This document shows, in pieces, positions 42,362-50,629 of a stretch of DNA of 64,000 nucleotides. A program made the translations under genes and the position numbers. Below the pieces are notes generated by a model that ran no database searches, was not told where the DNA came from, and saw only the letters and a list, made by a program, of their open reading frames with translations. Source of the stretch: Reinekea forsetii (GTDB lineage: Bacteria; Pseudomonadota; Gammaproteobacteria; Pseudomonadales; Natronospirillaceae); contig NZ_CP011797.1 of NCBI RefSeq assembly GCF_002795845.1, forward strand, positions 2,503,501 through 2,567,500, read 5' to 3'. Within the stretch, counting starts at the first letter, position 1. The number at the start of each line of letters is the position of its first letter.

Positions 42362-45300
42362 ATGTCGACACCCGATCCCGAATTTGCAGAATTGCATTGC
42401 CTGAGCAACTTTAGTTTCCTACGTGCCGCGGCGCACCCACAGGAGCTGATCAGCCGAGCCGCCGAACTGGGCTATCGCGCCTTGGCAATTACCGACGAAT
42501 GTTCGCTGGCCGGCGTCGTGCGCGCCTGGCGCAGCGTGCAGCAAAATGCGCTCCAGATTAAACTGATCATCGGCTCTGAGTTTTATGTCGAGGGCCATAA
42601 CCTGGTCTTGCTGGCCAAAAACCAACGCGGTTACCAACAGCTGTGTCAGTTGATTACCCGCGCTCGGCGGCGCAGCGACAAGGGCGCCTATCTGCTTTAC
42701 TTGAAGGACTTTAACCAGCAGAGCACATCCGACTGTATCCTGCTCTATGCCCTGCCCCGCCACGGTGATGTCCAGTCGACTCTGATGCATCTGCAACAAC
42801 ACTATGCCGAGCGCCTCTGGCTGCTAGCGGAAAATCTACTCGCCAATGGTGACGCCGAATATATAGCCCGTGTAGTGGAGACCGCCCGCGCTGCCGCCCT
42901 GCCCATTGTTGCCAGCAGTCATGCCCTAATGCACCGCCCCAGCCGCAAGCCGTTGCACGATTGCCTGACCGCGATCCGCGCCAATCAAGCCATCGAGTCG
43001 GTGCGCCAGCTGTTAAAACCCAATGCCGAGAACCATTTGCGCGCGCGCAAAAAACTCGCCTCTATCTACCCATCGGAGTGGTTGGCCGCCAGCCTGGAGA
43101 TCGCCGAGCAGTGCCACTTCGATTTGCGCAGCATCCGCTACAACTACCCGAAAGACACCCTGCCCGGCCAATATACGGCGGTCGAATATTTGCGCTTACT
43201 GGTCAACCAAGGCGTGCAGAAACGCTTCGGTCAGCAGGCCGGAGCGGAAATTCTCGCGGTAATTGACAAGGAGCTCGGTCTGATCCGGCTGAAAAATTAC
43301 GAGCACTATTTTTTAACCGTTTACGACATAGTGCGTTTTGCCAAGGGGCGCGGCATTCTCTGTCAGGGGCGGGGCTCGGCGGCTAATTCGATCGTCTGCT
43401 ATGTCTTGGGCATCACCGAGGTCAACCCGCAGGAGGCCTCGTTGTTGTTCGAACGCTTTATCTCTGAAAGCCGCAATGATCCGCCCGACATAGATGTCGA
43501 CTTTGAACACGAACGGCGCGAAGAGGTCATCCAATACATCTACCAACGCTATGGCCGAAAGCGCGCCGCACTCGCCGCCACGGTAATCACTTACCGACGC
43601 AAAAGTGCCCTGCGCGATGTTGCCAAGGCACTGGGCATAAATATTGAGCAGCTCGAGCAGAAGATCGCCAATTACGGCTGGCGTTATCGGGCCAGCAACT
43701 GGATCGATGAGATCGTCAACGACGGGCTCGGGTTAGCCCAGCATCAAATTGAAATCTTTAAACAGCTGCTCGATGAGATCAGCGGTTTTCCGCGCCATCT
43801 ATCGCAACATGTCGGCGGCTTTGTGATTACCGAGGGGAACATCACCGACCTGGTGCCGATTGAGAACGCCAGCATGGCCAACCGCACCGTTATCCAGTGG
43901 GACAAGGACGACCTGGAAGCGCTCGATATGATGAAGGTCGATATACTCGCCCTAGGCATACTGAGTGCGGTGCGCAAGACACTCGATTATATTCGCCAGT
44001 TTCATCAGACCCCGATCCGCATTCAGGATATAGCGCGCGACGATCCGGCGGTGTTTGCGATGATTCAGCAGGCCGATACGGTTGGCGTGTTTCAGATTGA
44101 ATCGCGCGCGCAAATGAACATGTTGCCGCGCCTCAAACCGGCTTGCTATTACGATCTGGTGATCCAGGTCGCCATCGTTCGACCGGGGCCAATTCACGGC
44201 GACATGGTGCATCCCTATTTAAAGCGCCGCAGCGGACTGGAAGCGGTCGACTACCCCAAACCGGAACTGCGCCCGGTGCTCGAACGTACCCTGGGCATCC
44301 CCATTTTCCAGGAACAGATCATTCGCTTGGCCATGGTCGCGGCCGACTTCAGCGCCGACGAGGCGAACGATTTACGCCGCTCGATGGCCAGCTGGAAGAA
44401 CGCTGGGCACATCCAAACCTTACGCGAAAAGCTGACCAACAAGATGCTCGCCAATCACTATCCGTTGGACTATGTCGAGCGCATCAACCGGCAGATCGAA
44501 GGCTTTGGCGAATACGGCTTTCCGGAATCGCACGCCGCCGGCTTCGCACTGATCGCCTATATTTCAGCCTGGTTGAAATATCATTATCCGGCGGCCTTCT
44601 GTTGTGCCCTGCTCAATAGCTTGCCGATGGGCTTTTACAGCGCATCGCAACTGGTGCAGGATGCTCAGCGCCATCAGGTGGCCATTCTACCGGCCGACCT
44701 CAACCTCAGTGCCTGGGACAGTTGCCTGACCACCAGCGCGACCGGCGCGACCGCGATCCGCATCGGCCTGCGGCGCATCAAGGGACTGCGCGCCAGTGCC
44801 GGACTGAGCTTGCTGCTGCACCGCCCCGACGCCGGTTACCAGCAAATTCACCAACTCGAACGGGTACCCGGCCTAAGCCGCGCCGATCTGGACGCCTTGG
44901 CCAGCGCCGATGCCTTGGCCCAGATCAGCGGGCATCGCTTTCAGGCCCGTTGGCAGACCGCCGCGCTGAATCAGCAACAGGATCTGCTCAGCACCGCCTT
45001 TACGGATGACGACCACAGTCTGGCGGCGCCGGATGAGTTTGAAAACCTGATTGCGGATCAGAACAGTACCGGCCTATCGCTGCGCAAACATATATTACAG
45101 CTGCTGCGCGAAAAGGAATTACTGCCCGCCACGCCAACGGCCGACCAACTGCTCGACCTGGCCCTGACCGCGCAACGCAAACCCCATCGGCTCAAGGATG
45201 CCAAGGTGCAAATACCCATAGTAGTGAGCGGCCTGATCACCAACAGACAGATGCCCAAAACCGCGACTGGGGTTACCTTTATCACTCTGGAAGACCATAC

Positions 45301-45499
45301 CGGCAATATCAATGTCATCGTCTGGCTGGCTGTCGCCCAGCAGCATCTGCGCACCCTGACCACCGACACATTGGTGGTCATCAAGGGCCTGCTCGAGAAG
45401 GCGCCCGACAGCGATGTGATCCATGTGATCGCGCAAGAAATTAAGGGCTTCAGCCACGTCCTCGGCGAACTGGAACTGCAATCACGTAACTATCATTGA
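42362..45499 (+). CDS. dnaE2: Error-prone DNA polymerase DnaE2 (ImuC)
   Basis: A 1045-residue C-family polymerase of the DnaE2 type. The N-terminal PHP domain begins LHCLSNFSFLRAAAHP. Catalytic aspartates lie in DIDVDFEHERREE (Asp376, 378, 380), preceded by QGRGSAANSIVCY. Further segments are SQHVGGFVITEG and RPGPIHGDMVHPYLKRR, and the C-terminal OB fold begins near 960. With ImuA and ImuB it performs damage-induced mutagenic synthesis. It is shorter than replicative DnaE (about 1160) as expected. A LexA box precedes it. Confidence 0.96.
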   Translation: MSTPDPEFAELHCLSNFSFLRAAAHPQELISRAAELGYRALAITDECSLAGVVRAWRSVQQNALQIKLIIGSEFYVEGHNLVLLAKNQRGYQQLCQLITRARRRSDKGAYLLYLKDFNQQSTSDCILLYALPRHGDVQSTLMHLQQHYAERLWLLAENLLANGDAEYIARVVETARAAALPIVASSHALMHRPSRKPLHDCLTAIRANQAIESVRQLLKPNAENHLRARKKLASIYPSEWLAASLEIAEQCHFDLRSIRYNYPKDTLPGQYTAVEYLRLLVNQGVQKRFGQQAGAEILAVIDKELGLIRLKNYEHYFLTVYDIVRFAKGRGILCQGRGSAANSIVCYVLGITEVNPQEASLLFERFISESRNDPPDIDVDFEHERREEVIQYIYQRYGRKRAALAATVITYRRKSALRDVAKALGINIEQLEQKIANYGWRYRASNWIDEIVNDGLGLAQHQIEIFKQLLDEISGFPRHLSQHVGGFVITEGNITDLVPIENASMANRTVIQWDKDDLEALDMMKVDILALGILSAVRKTLDYIRQFHQTPIRIQDIARDDPAVFAMIQQADTVGVFQIESRAQMNMLPRLKPACYYDLVIQVAIVRPGPIHGDMVHPYLKRRSGLEAVDYPKPELRPVLERTLGIPIFQEQIIRLAMVAADFSADEANDLRRSMASWKNAGHIQTLREKLTNKMLANHYPLDYVERINRQIEGFGEYGFPESHAAGFALIAYISAWLKYHYPAAFCCALLNSLPMGFYSASQLVQDAQRHQVAILPADLNLSAWDSCLTTSATGATAIRIGLRRIKGLRASAGLSLLLHRPDAGYQQIHQLERVPGLSRADLDALASADALAQISGHRFQARWQTAALNQQQDLLSTAFTDDDHSLAAPDEFENLIADQNSTGLSLRKHILQLLREKELLPATPTADQLLDLALTAQRKPHRLKDAKVQIPIVVSGLITNRQMPKTATGVTFITLEDHTGNINVIVWLAVAQQHLRTLTTDTLVVIKGLLEKAPDSDVIHVIAQEIKGFSHVLGELELQSRNYH

Positions 45500-45808
45500 G
45501 CTTGCGCAATTAACTGAATATCCATAGTCCAAAATGGACAATAGAGTTCAGAAGTTTTAGATCACCTTCTCAAAATACCGGACGCACACTCTTATAATGG
45601 TTTGGCTTCAAAGGATTGCTCACGAAAAACGGTCCAACTCTGGGATAGGTTTTCTGAATGTCGTTTGTTGTATTTTGGCCTTAGCCCACGCTTACGTTGC
45701 CTGCCCCGCTCTGGGTGCAGTGCGCTGTTCCCCGCTCCGTTTGATGACTCGTCCTTTGCCGGCACTGAAACTTTTTAAAGTTGATAAAAAAGCAAAGGAG
45801 AAAATGCC
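45500..45808. other. Intergenic region after dnaE2
   Basis: About 310 bases without a supported gene. A palindrome GTCCA-AAA-TGGAC lies at 45527-45539. A 71-residue ORF (45597-45812) has no ribosome site or recognisable product. The region probably carries the promoter of the secreted protein gene, whose AAGGAG is at 45795-45800. Confidence 0.45.
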
Positions 45809-46759
45809 ATGAGATTAATCTCGATAAGCGTCACCCTGTTTGGCTTGCTGTTTGGCCTGCTATTCGGCACGGCGCAGGCCACGACTGTGCTGTATCAGGA
45901 TTTCAATCAGTTGATCGACACCAGCCAGCATGTCCTGACTGGCGTGGTCACCCAGATGGACGCTAACCAAGCAGCCAATGGCGACATCTACACCACCCTA
46001 ATTTTGCGCGATGCGGCGCGGATCACGGCCGCGGGCTCAACACCCATCGCCAAGGCGGTCAGCCTGAGGTTTAAAGGCGGCACCGTTGCGCAACTGGACA
46101 AACAACAGCGCCAGGTCGGCGAACAAACCTTACTCACCCACGGTGCGCCAGAGTTCAGTCTGGGAGACAGCCTAGTGGTCTTTGTCAGCCATAATGGCGT
46201 CGCGGACATGCCCTTCGTCGGCTTCAGTCAGGGCGTCTTCAAGGTCAACGGCCGCCAAGAGGTGCTCACCGCCCAGCAAGAGCCGATCGTTGGTTTTCAG
46301 GGTGCCGATCTTATTACCGAAACGGCACAGGGTTTAATGGCCCGCGGCCAATTGCTTGCTGCCGGCGCAACGGCCGAGCAACAGTCTGCCGAGGGCGTGC
46401 AGCTGCTCAGTTCTGATGGCGGCCTGGACCGCTTAGTGCACCGTTCAGTGGCCACCAATAGGGCTGCGCTGATGCAACGCCCGCGCGCCTATGCCCCGGT
46501 CGATGTGCGTAACTTTGTGTCCATGATCCAAGAACGCAAGGCCCAACAACTGCACGTTCATGGCGGGTCGATTGCGACCCAAGTAAGCCTCAAGGACCTG
46601 TTTAGCTTGCCGGCGCTTAGCACTTTGGTGGCGACCGAACGGGATGCCCAACTGGCCGGAACGCGAACACTGAACCGGCAGACCCTGGCGGATCCGCAAG
46701 CACGACCGGTATTACCGCTGGCCGAACCGGAAGCCAATCAGTTGACCGATTCTGAATAA
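45809..46759 (+). CDS. Secreted protein of unknown function beside a metalloprotease
   Basis: A 316-residue exported protein not recognised from memory. The signal peptide runs to about residue 24 (GTAQA-TT). The body has a beta-rich domain with VLYQDFNQLIDTSQHVLTGVV, VSLRFKGG and FSLGDSLVVFVSHNG, then a less ordered Gln/Ala-rich C-terminal part. The gene lies 31 bases before a matrixin metalloprotease with no visible propeptide, so it could be a partner, inhibitor or substrate of that enzyme. A good AAGGAG ribosome site supports the start. Confidence 0.65.
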   Translation: MRLISISVTLFGLLFGLLFGTAQATTVLYQDFNQLIDTSQHVLTGVVTQMDANQAANGDIYTTLILRDAARITAAGSTPIAKAVSLRFKGGTVAQLDKQQRQVGEQTLLTHGAPEFSLGDSLVVFVSHNGVADMPFVGFSQGVFKVNGRQEVLTAQQEPIVGFQGADLITETAQGLMARGQLLAAGATAEQQSAEGVQLLSSDGGLDRLVHRSVATNRAALMQRPRAYAPVDVRNFVSMIQERKAQQLHVHGGSIATQVSLKDLFSLPALSTLVATERDAQLAGTRTLNRQTLADPQARPVLPLAEPEANQLTDSE

Positions 46760-46790
46760 GAGCAGACAGACACTAACAAGGACTCTCACC

Positions 46791-47849
46791 ATGAAAAAAC
46801 GAACTCAGTTAATGCTTTCCGGCGCGCTAATAGCCTCCTTGGCCGCGCTGGCGATGACTGCAAATGCCGCCGCATGGCGCACTTGCAACGGCAACAAACA
46901 GATCTGGCGCAGCGATTGGACCAACATGTATTTGTCCACCACCTCCTTCCCCATCGGTTCCCAATGGGACCTGCGGACCCAATATAAGATGGCCGAGTGG
47001 AATGCCATTCGCGGCAGTAACTTCCGCTTTTATGTCGGCCGCGATACCGACGGCAGTCACAACAGTTCCAATGGTCGCAACGAAGTCTATTTCGAATACA
47101 AGCCATCGGACTCCTACCTTGGCGTGACCCGCTCTCGGCTAACCTGCTATTGGCTGTTTGGGACCCGGTACGGTTATGACGAGGCCGATATCGGCATCAA
47201 CACCCGCTATGCCTGGACCTTGGGCGACTTTACCGGCTCCAACACCGGATCACCCTATAACTTTGAGCTGGTCATGATGCATGAACTCGGTCATGCCTTG
47301 GGTTTGCTGCACTACGACGGTCGACCGGACACCATGAATACCTACTATTTCAATGGCGGGCCGATCGGTCATTACAACACCGTCGAACCCCATGCCGATG
47401 ACCGTTGGGGCTTGCGTCTACTCTACCCAGACAGCACGACAGAGCGCGATGTCTCGGTCTCGCGTTTCTATAATACCGGCGGCGGTGCCTCGAGCTTTAA
47501 TCGGGTGCGCAACACCTCCGGCTCTTGGGTCACCAGCCTCAATCGTGGCAGCCAATATGATTTGGAATACACCCTTGAAAACCTGGGCACCCAAGGCGAA
47601 ACGCCGAGCATTCGCTTCTATTTGTCGACCAATAATTATATCTCCACCGGCGATACTTACCTAGGGGGTGCAGGCTGGAATATGCCATCGGGCAGCTATG
47701 CCACTGCGGACAAACGTTTTACCGTTCCAACTGGCCTAAGACCGGGAACCTATTATATCGGCTATGTGGTGGACCCGACCGGCAGCATTCCGGAAAGCAG
47801 CGAAAGCAATAATTTTGTCTCCCTGTTACATCCGCTCACCATCCGTTGA
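46791..47849 (+). CDS. Secreted matrixin-type zinc metalloprotease with CARDB-like domain
   Basis: A 352-residue exported protease. After a signal peptide (to about residue 27, TANAAA) comes the catalytic domain with the metzincin zinc motif HELGHALGLLH at 164-174 (His164, His168, His174) and the downstream Met-turn candidate DTMNTYY. Residues about 225-350 form a CARDB-like beta-sandwich (YTLENLGTQGE to PESSESNNFV). No cysteine-switch propeptide is visible; mature sequence starts almost at once with AWRTCNGN. It likely degrades external protein. Confidence 0.85.
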   Translation: MKKRTQLMLSGALIASLAALAMTANAAAWRTCNGNKQIWRSDWTNMYLSTTSFPIGSQWDLRTQYKMAEWNAIRGSNFRFYVGRDTDGSHNSSNGRNEVYFEYKPSDSYLGVTRSRLTCYWLFGTRYGYDEADIGINTRYAWTLGDFTGSNTGSPYNFELVMMHELGHALGLLHYDGRPDTMNTYYFNGGPIGHYNTVEPHADDRWGLRLLYPDSTTERDVSVSRFYNTGGGASSFNRVRNTSGSWVTSLNRGSQYDLEYTLENLGTQGETPSIRFYLSTNNYISTGDTYLGGAGWNMPSGSYATADKRFTVPTGLRPGTYYIGYVVDPTGSIPESSESNNFVSLLHPLTIR

Positions 47850-47971
47850 TCGATGCGGCATTGCACACTCGATTAAGCTGACGAATGTGCGATGCCGCAC
47901 ACAGAACGGCTGTAAAAGGCGCGGCATATTATGGGCCCTTTACAGCTGAGTTATTTTTCAGGAGAAACAAC

Positions 47972-48580
47972 ATGGCAACCTTTTTCGCATCGCTGGTGCT
48001 GATGATGGGCCTATTGACCCTCAGCAGTTGCTTACCCTTAGACGAATCGACCCAGTCTGCTAGCTGTCTGCCGCCCATAGATATGGCCGCCGGCGAGCAG
48101 CTTACCTACCAGGTCAGCTTGGTCGACGAACTGTTTACCCTGCGTTTAGAGCAGACCGACAGTCAGACTCTGAGCCTAACCCAAAACTCATCCCGCGCGC
48201 CGAGCACCACGGTGACACTGACGTGGCAAGACCAGGCCGAATGTCCTAACTACAAGACCGACCAGACCCTCTCCTTGGTTGACCAACTGTTGGTGTACAA
48301 CAGCCGACCGTTGACTCTGGTACGCGACCTCACCGAAGAGCCCCTGCTCGGAGCGGAAAACCCACCCACTCAGTTGCTGGAGACCAACCTGGTGTGCCGA
48401 GCCGCGCCGCCGTTCGAAACCTGCGAGGCGGATTACCAATTGGATGGCCAGATGTATCATTGGCGCGCCGTCACGCAGGTCGATGGCACTAGACCCGGCT
48501 TTGGTCTGAGCGAGTTTAGCCTACAAAACCTCAGCCGTTCGTTGGTTAACATTGAGTTAATCGAGTGGAATGGGCTCTAG
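47972..48580 (+). CDS. Lipoprotein of unknown function
   Basis: A 202-residue protein with a type II signal (MATFFASLVLMMGLLTLSSC; lipobox LSS-C at Cys20). The mature part contains four further cysteines (SASCLPP, AECPNY, LVCRAAP, FETCEAD) that may form disulfides, and a beta-rich pattern. I do not recognise the family. The start at 47972 follows CAGGAG; the longer ORF from 47885 is rejected because it buries the signal. It follows the metalloprotease by 120 bases and may share its transcript. Confidence 0.7.
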   Translation: MATFFASLVLMMGLLTLSSCLPLDESTQSASCLPPIDMAAGEQLTYQVSLVDELFTLRLEQTDSQTLSLTQNSSRAPSTTVTLTWQDQAECPNYKTDQTLSLVDQLLVYNSRPLTLVRDLTEEPLLGAENPPTQLLETNLVCRAAPPFETCEADYQLDGQMYHWRAVTQVDGTRPGFGLSEFSLQNLSRSLVNIELIEWNGL

Positions 48581-48730
48581 CCAGCAGGTCGGACCTTATG
48601 GCGGGGCTACTACCATGGCAGGGAGCTAGAAGGGTCAGATCAACTGAACGACATCCTCAGTATTTTTTGCTAACCCTGGGCGGTCGGAATGACTAGACTG
48701 GTTACAAAATCATCTGGGCCAAAACCGGTA

Positions 48731-49534
48731 ATGAGCACTGAAATCAGTAACGGATCCATCATCTTCGTGCCGCATGGCGGCGGACCGCTGCCATTGATGG
48801 ACGATGCCGAACACCGTCCATTAACAGCCTTTTTACGCCAGGTCGGTGGTCAATTGAAACGCCCTAGCGCCATTATCCTGGTTACCGCGCATTGGGAAGC
48901 CAATCCGATTCGTGTCTCAAGCGCGGCGCAACCGGGCATGTTATTCGACTACGCCGGGTTTCCCGCCCATACCTACCAATACCGTTACCCAGCCGTTGGT
49001 GCGCCCAAACTGGCTCAGGCCATTGTCGCGGCGCTTCAGGCCGACGCAATTTCAGCGGTCGAAGATGCCGAGCGGGGGTTCGATCACGGTACCTTCGTAC
49101 CGCTTATGCTGATGTATCCAGATGCCGATATCCCCGTGATACAGATGAGCTTGCACCCGAGTTTAGACCCAGCAGTGCATATCCGCATTGGTCAGGCGCT
49201 GGCGCCCTTTGTCGATCAGGGCGCCCTATTAGTCGGTTCGGGTCTATCGTTTCACAATATGCGCGCCTTCGGTGGCGGCGACACTCAAGCAACGGCCAAG
49301 AGCAAAGTCTTCGATGTCTGGCTCAATCAGACCCTGGCCAGCAACCCTGACGCGGCGGAGTATGGCTTACATCATTGGCTCGAGGCACCGGAGGCTCGTT
49401 TCTGTCACCCCAGAGAAGAACATCTACTGCCGCTGATGGTCTGCTATGGCGCCGCCAGTGCGCGCCAACAACAGCTCAAGCCGCTATTCCAGGGCCAGCT
49501 CTTTAAGACTCATATATCGGGCTTTGGCGTTTAG
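48731..49534 (+). CDS. LigB-type extradiol ring-opening dioxygenase (DODA-like)
   Basis: A 267-residue cytoplasmic non-haem enzyme of the class III extradiol/4,5-DOPA dioxygenase family. Metal ligands are suggested by IIFVPHGGGPLPL (His) and VTAHWEANP (His), with ERGFDHGTFVPL carrying a likely catalytic His and GSGLSFHNMR further on. Members open catechol-type rings; some act on DOPA, gallate or esculetin, so the substrate is open. I chose the ATG at 48731, which places the His motif at the usual distance; an in-frame ATG at 48689 adds 14 residues. Confidence 0.87.
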   Translation: MSTEISNGSIIFVPHGGGPLPLMDDAEHRPLTAFLRQVGGQLKRPSAIILVTAHWEANPIRVSSAAQPGMLFDYAGFPAHTYQYRYPAVGAPKLAQAIVAALQADAISAVEDAERGFDHGTFVPLMLMYPDADIPVIQMSLHPSLDPAVHIRIGQALAPFVDQGALLVGSGLSFHNMRAFGGGDTQATAKSKVFDVWLNQTLASNPDAAEYGLHHWLEAPEARFCHPREEHLLPLMVCYGAASARQQQLKPLFQGQLFKTHISGFGV

Positions 49535-49573
49535 AAGATGGGCGCGCGCCTATTCACCGAGCCGGTGGGTTTA

Positions 49574-50140
49574 TTAGGCTTTTTTCAGAAAGGCCGCGAC
49601 TAAGACAATACGGGTGCCATTGACCTTGCCTTCAATATGCTTTGGGTTATCCGTAAGGGTGATGCCGCGCACCATCGTGCCGCGTTTAGCGGTAAAGCCG
49701 GCACCCTTAACGTCCAAATCTTTGATCAGCGTGACCGTATCGCCAGACTGCAACACGACTCCGTTGCTGTCACGCGTCACCTCGGCACTGTCATCGACCA
49801 GTCCGGCCTTGGCCCAGGCCATCAGCTCATCGTCTAGATAGAGCATATCCAAGGCGCTCTGGGCCCAAGACTCACTGGATAATTCCTGCAACAACCGCCA
49901 GGCCAAGACCTGAACGGCGGGGGTCTGGCTCCACATACTTTCATTGAGGCACATGAAATGGCGAGGGTCTTTTTCTAGCGCACCGGATGCCTGATCTAAG
50001 CAGGCGTTGCAGAGCAGCACACTGGCGTCGGCACCGAGATCGTTACCGCCCTCGACTAAAAAACCAGCAAGACCGGCGGTGCTTTTGCACAGTTCACAGA
50101 CACCGCCACTGCGGGTTTCCAATAATATTTGCGTCGACAT
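49574..50140 (-). CDS. PhnA/YjdM-family zinc-ribbon protein
   Basis: A 188-residue protein. An N-terminal zinc ribbon (GVCELCKST and LLCNACLDQ, about residues 14-50) is followed by the PhnA C-terminal domain (DSNGVVLQSGDTVTLIKDLDVKG to KVNGTRIVLVAAFLKK). The family name comes from the E. coli phn region, but a phosphonoacetate hydrolase reaction is not established for this type. The start MSTQILLETRSGG at 50140 matches family N-termini; the longer ORF from 50314 is rejected. It diverges from the MFS gene. Confidence 0.88.
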   Translation of the reverse strand: MSTQILLETRSGGVCELCKSTAGLAGFLVEGGNDLGADASVLLCNACLDQASGALEKDPRHFMCLNESMWSQTPAVQVLAWRLLQELSSESWAQSALDMLYLDDELMAWAKAGLVDDSAEVTRDSNGVVLQSGDTVTLIKDLDVKGAGFTAKRGTMVRGITLTDNPKHIEGKVNGTRIVLVAAFLKKA

Positions 50141-50392
50141 ATAAGTTCTACTTGTTGGATTTTGTCCGCCATTGTAATCGATCCGCACATTTAGATGCGA
50201 TTTTCCGAGCCTAAGACGGCCAAAACGGCGCAAAGAAGGTCCCAGTTTCAACTCGATTGCAAGCGCATATGAGGACTCAGTTTTGCCTGCCTTATGCGCA
50301 CACCCTATTTTCACACAGCTTGGTTCAGGCGCACTTAACGTTTCAGCTAACCGGCCCAGCTAGGGCGACTTTACAGGTCTGTAAGAATTAAC

Positions 50393-50421
50393 TTGACCTG
50401 GGCCGGCGCCTAGCGTATATA
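50393..50421 (+). promoter_or_regulatory. Sigma-70 promoter of the MFS gene
   Basis: TTGACC (50393-50398) and TATATA (50416-50421) are separated by exactly 17 bases, a near-ideal arrangement. The start would be near 50428, leaving about 200 bases of untranslated leader. Confidence 0.65.
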
Positions 50422-50493
50422 AGCTGCCGCTGAAATAGTCTAACAGGCAGTACCGATATTCCGGTTAGCTTAGGGGTCGTTTGTAGCGCTTAA

Positions 50494-50568
50494 AACGGGG
50501 CTTCCGTTGAGTCTGTTGGCAAACAGTTCAGATGGGGTTCCGGGCAAGCTCCCGGTAGAAATACCGGG
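50494..50568 (+). promoter_or_regulatory. Structured leader RNA with alternative hairpins
   Basis: Perfect stems in order: AACGG-loop-CCGTT (50494-50508), CTGTT-GGCA-AACAG (50513-50526), CCGGG-CAAGCT-CCCGG (50540-50555) and CCCGGTA-GAAA-TACCGGG (50551-50568, a GAAA tetraloop). The last two share 50551-50555 and cannot form together, as in a riboswitch or attenuator. I do not recognise a known riboswitch class. Confidence 0.5.
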
Positions 50569-50629
50569 TAAAAAATACCGTGTCGAATCGGTGGATTAGA
50601 TTGATGTTAGTTTTTCTGGAGAAAATAAT

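Larger units (their letters stand above)
50141..50629. other. Control region and leader of the MFS gene
   Basis: About 490 bases without a gene. The left part precedes phnA. The right part holds a strong promoter (50393-50421) and a roughly 200-base leader with a series of hairpins before the TTG start at 50630. Confidence 0.6.

Noticed and set aside
45597-45812. 71-residue ORF before the secreted protein gene
   Set aside because: No ribosome site, no signal or domain, and its end overlaps the next gene's start region.
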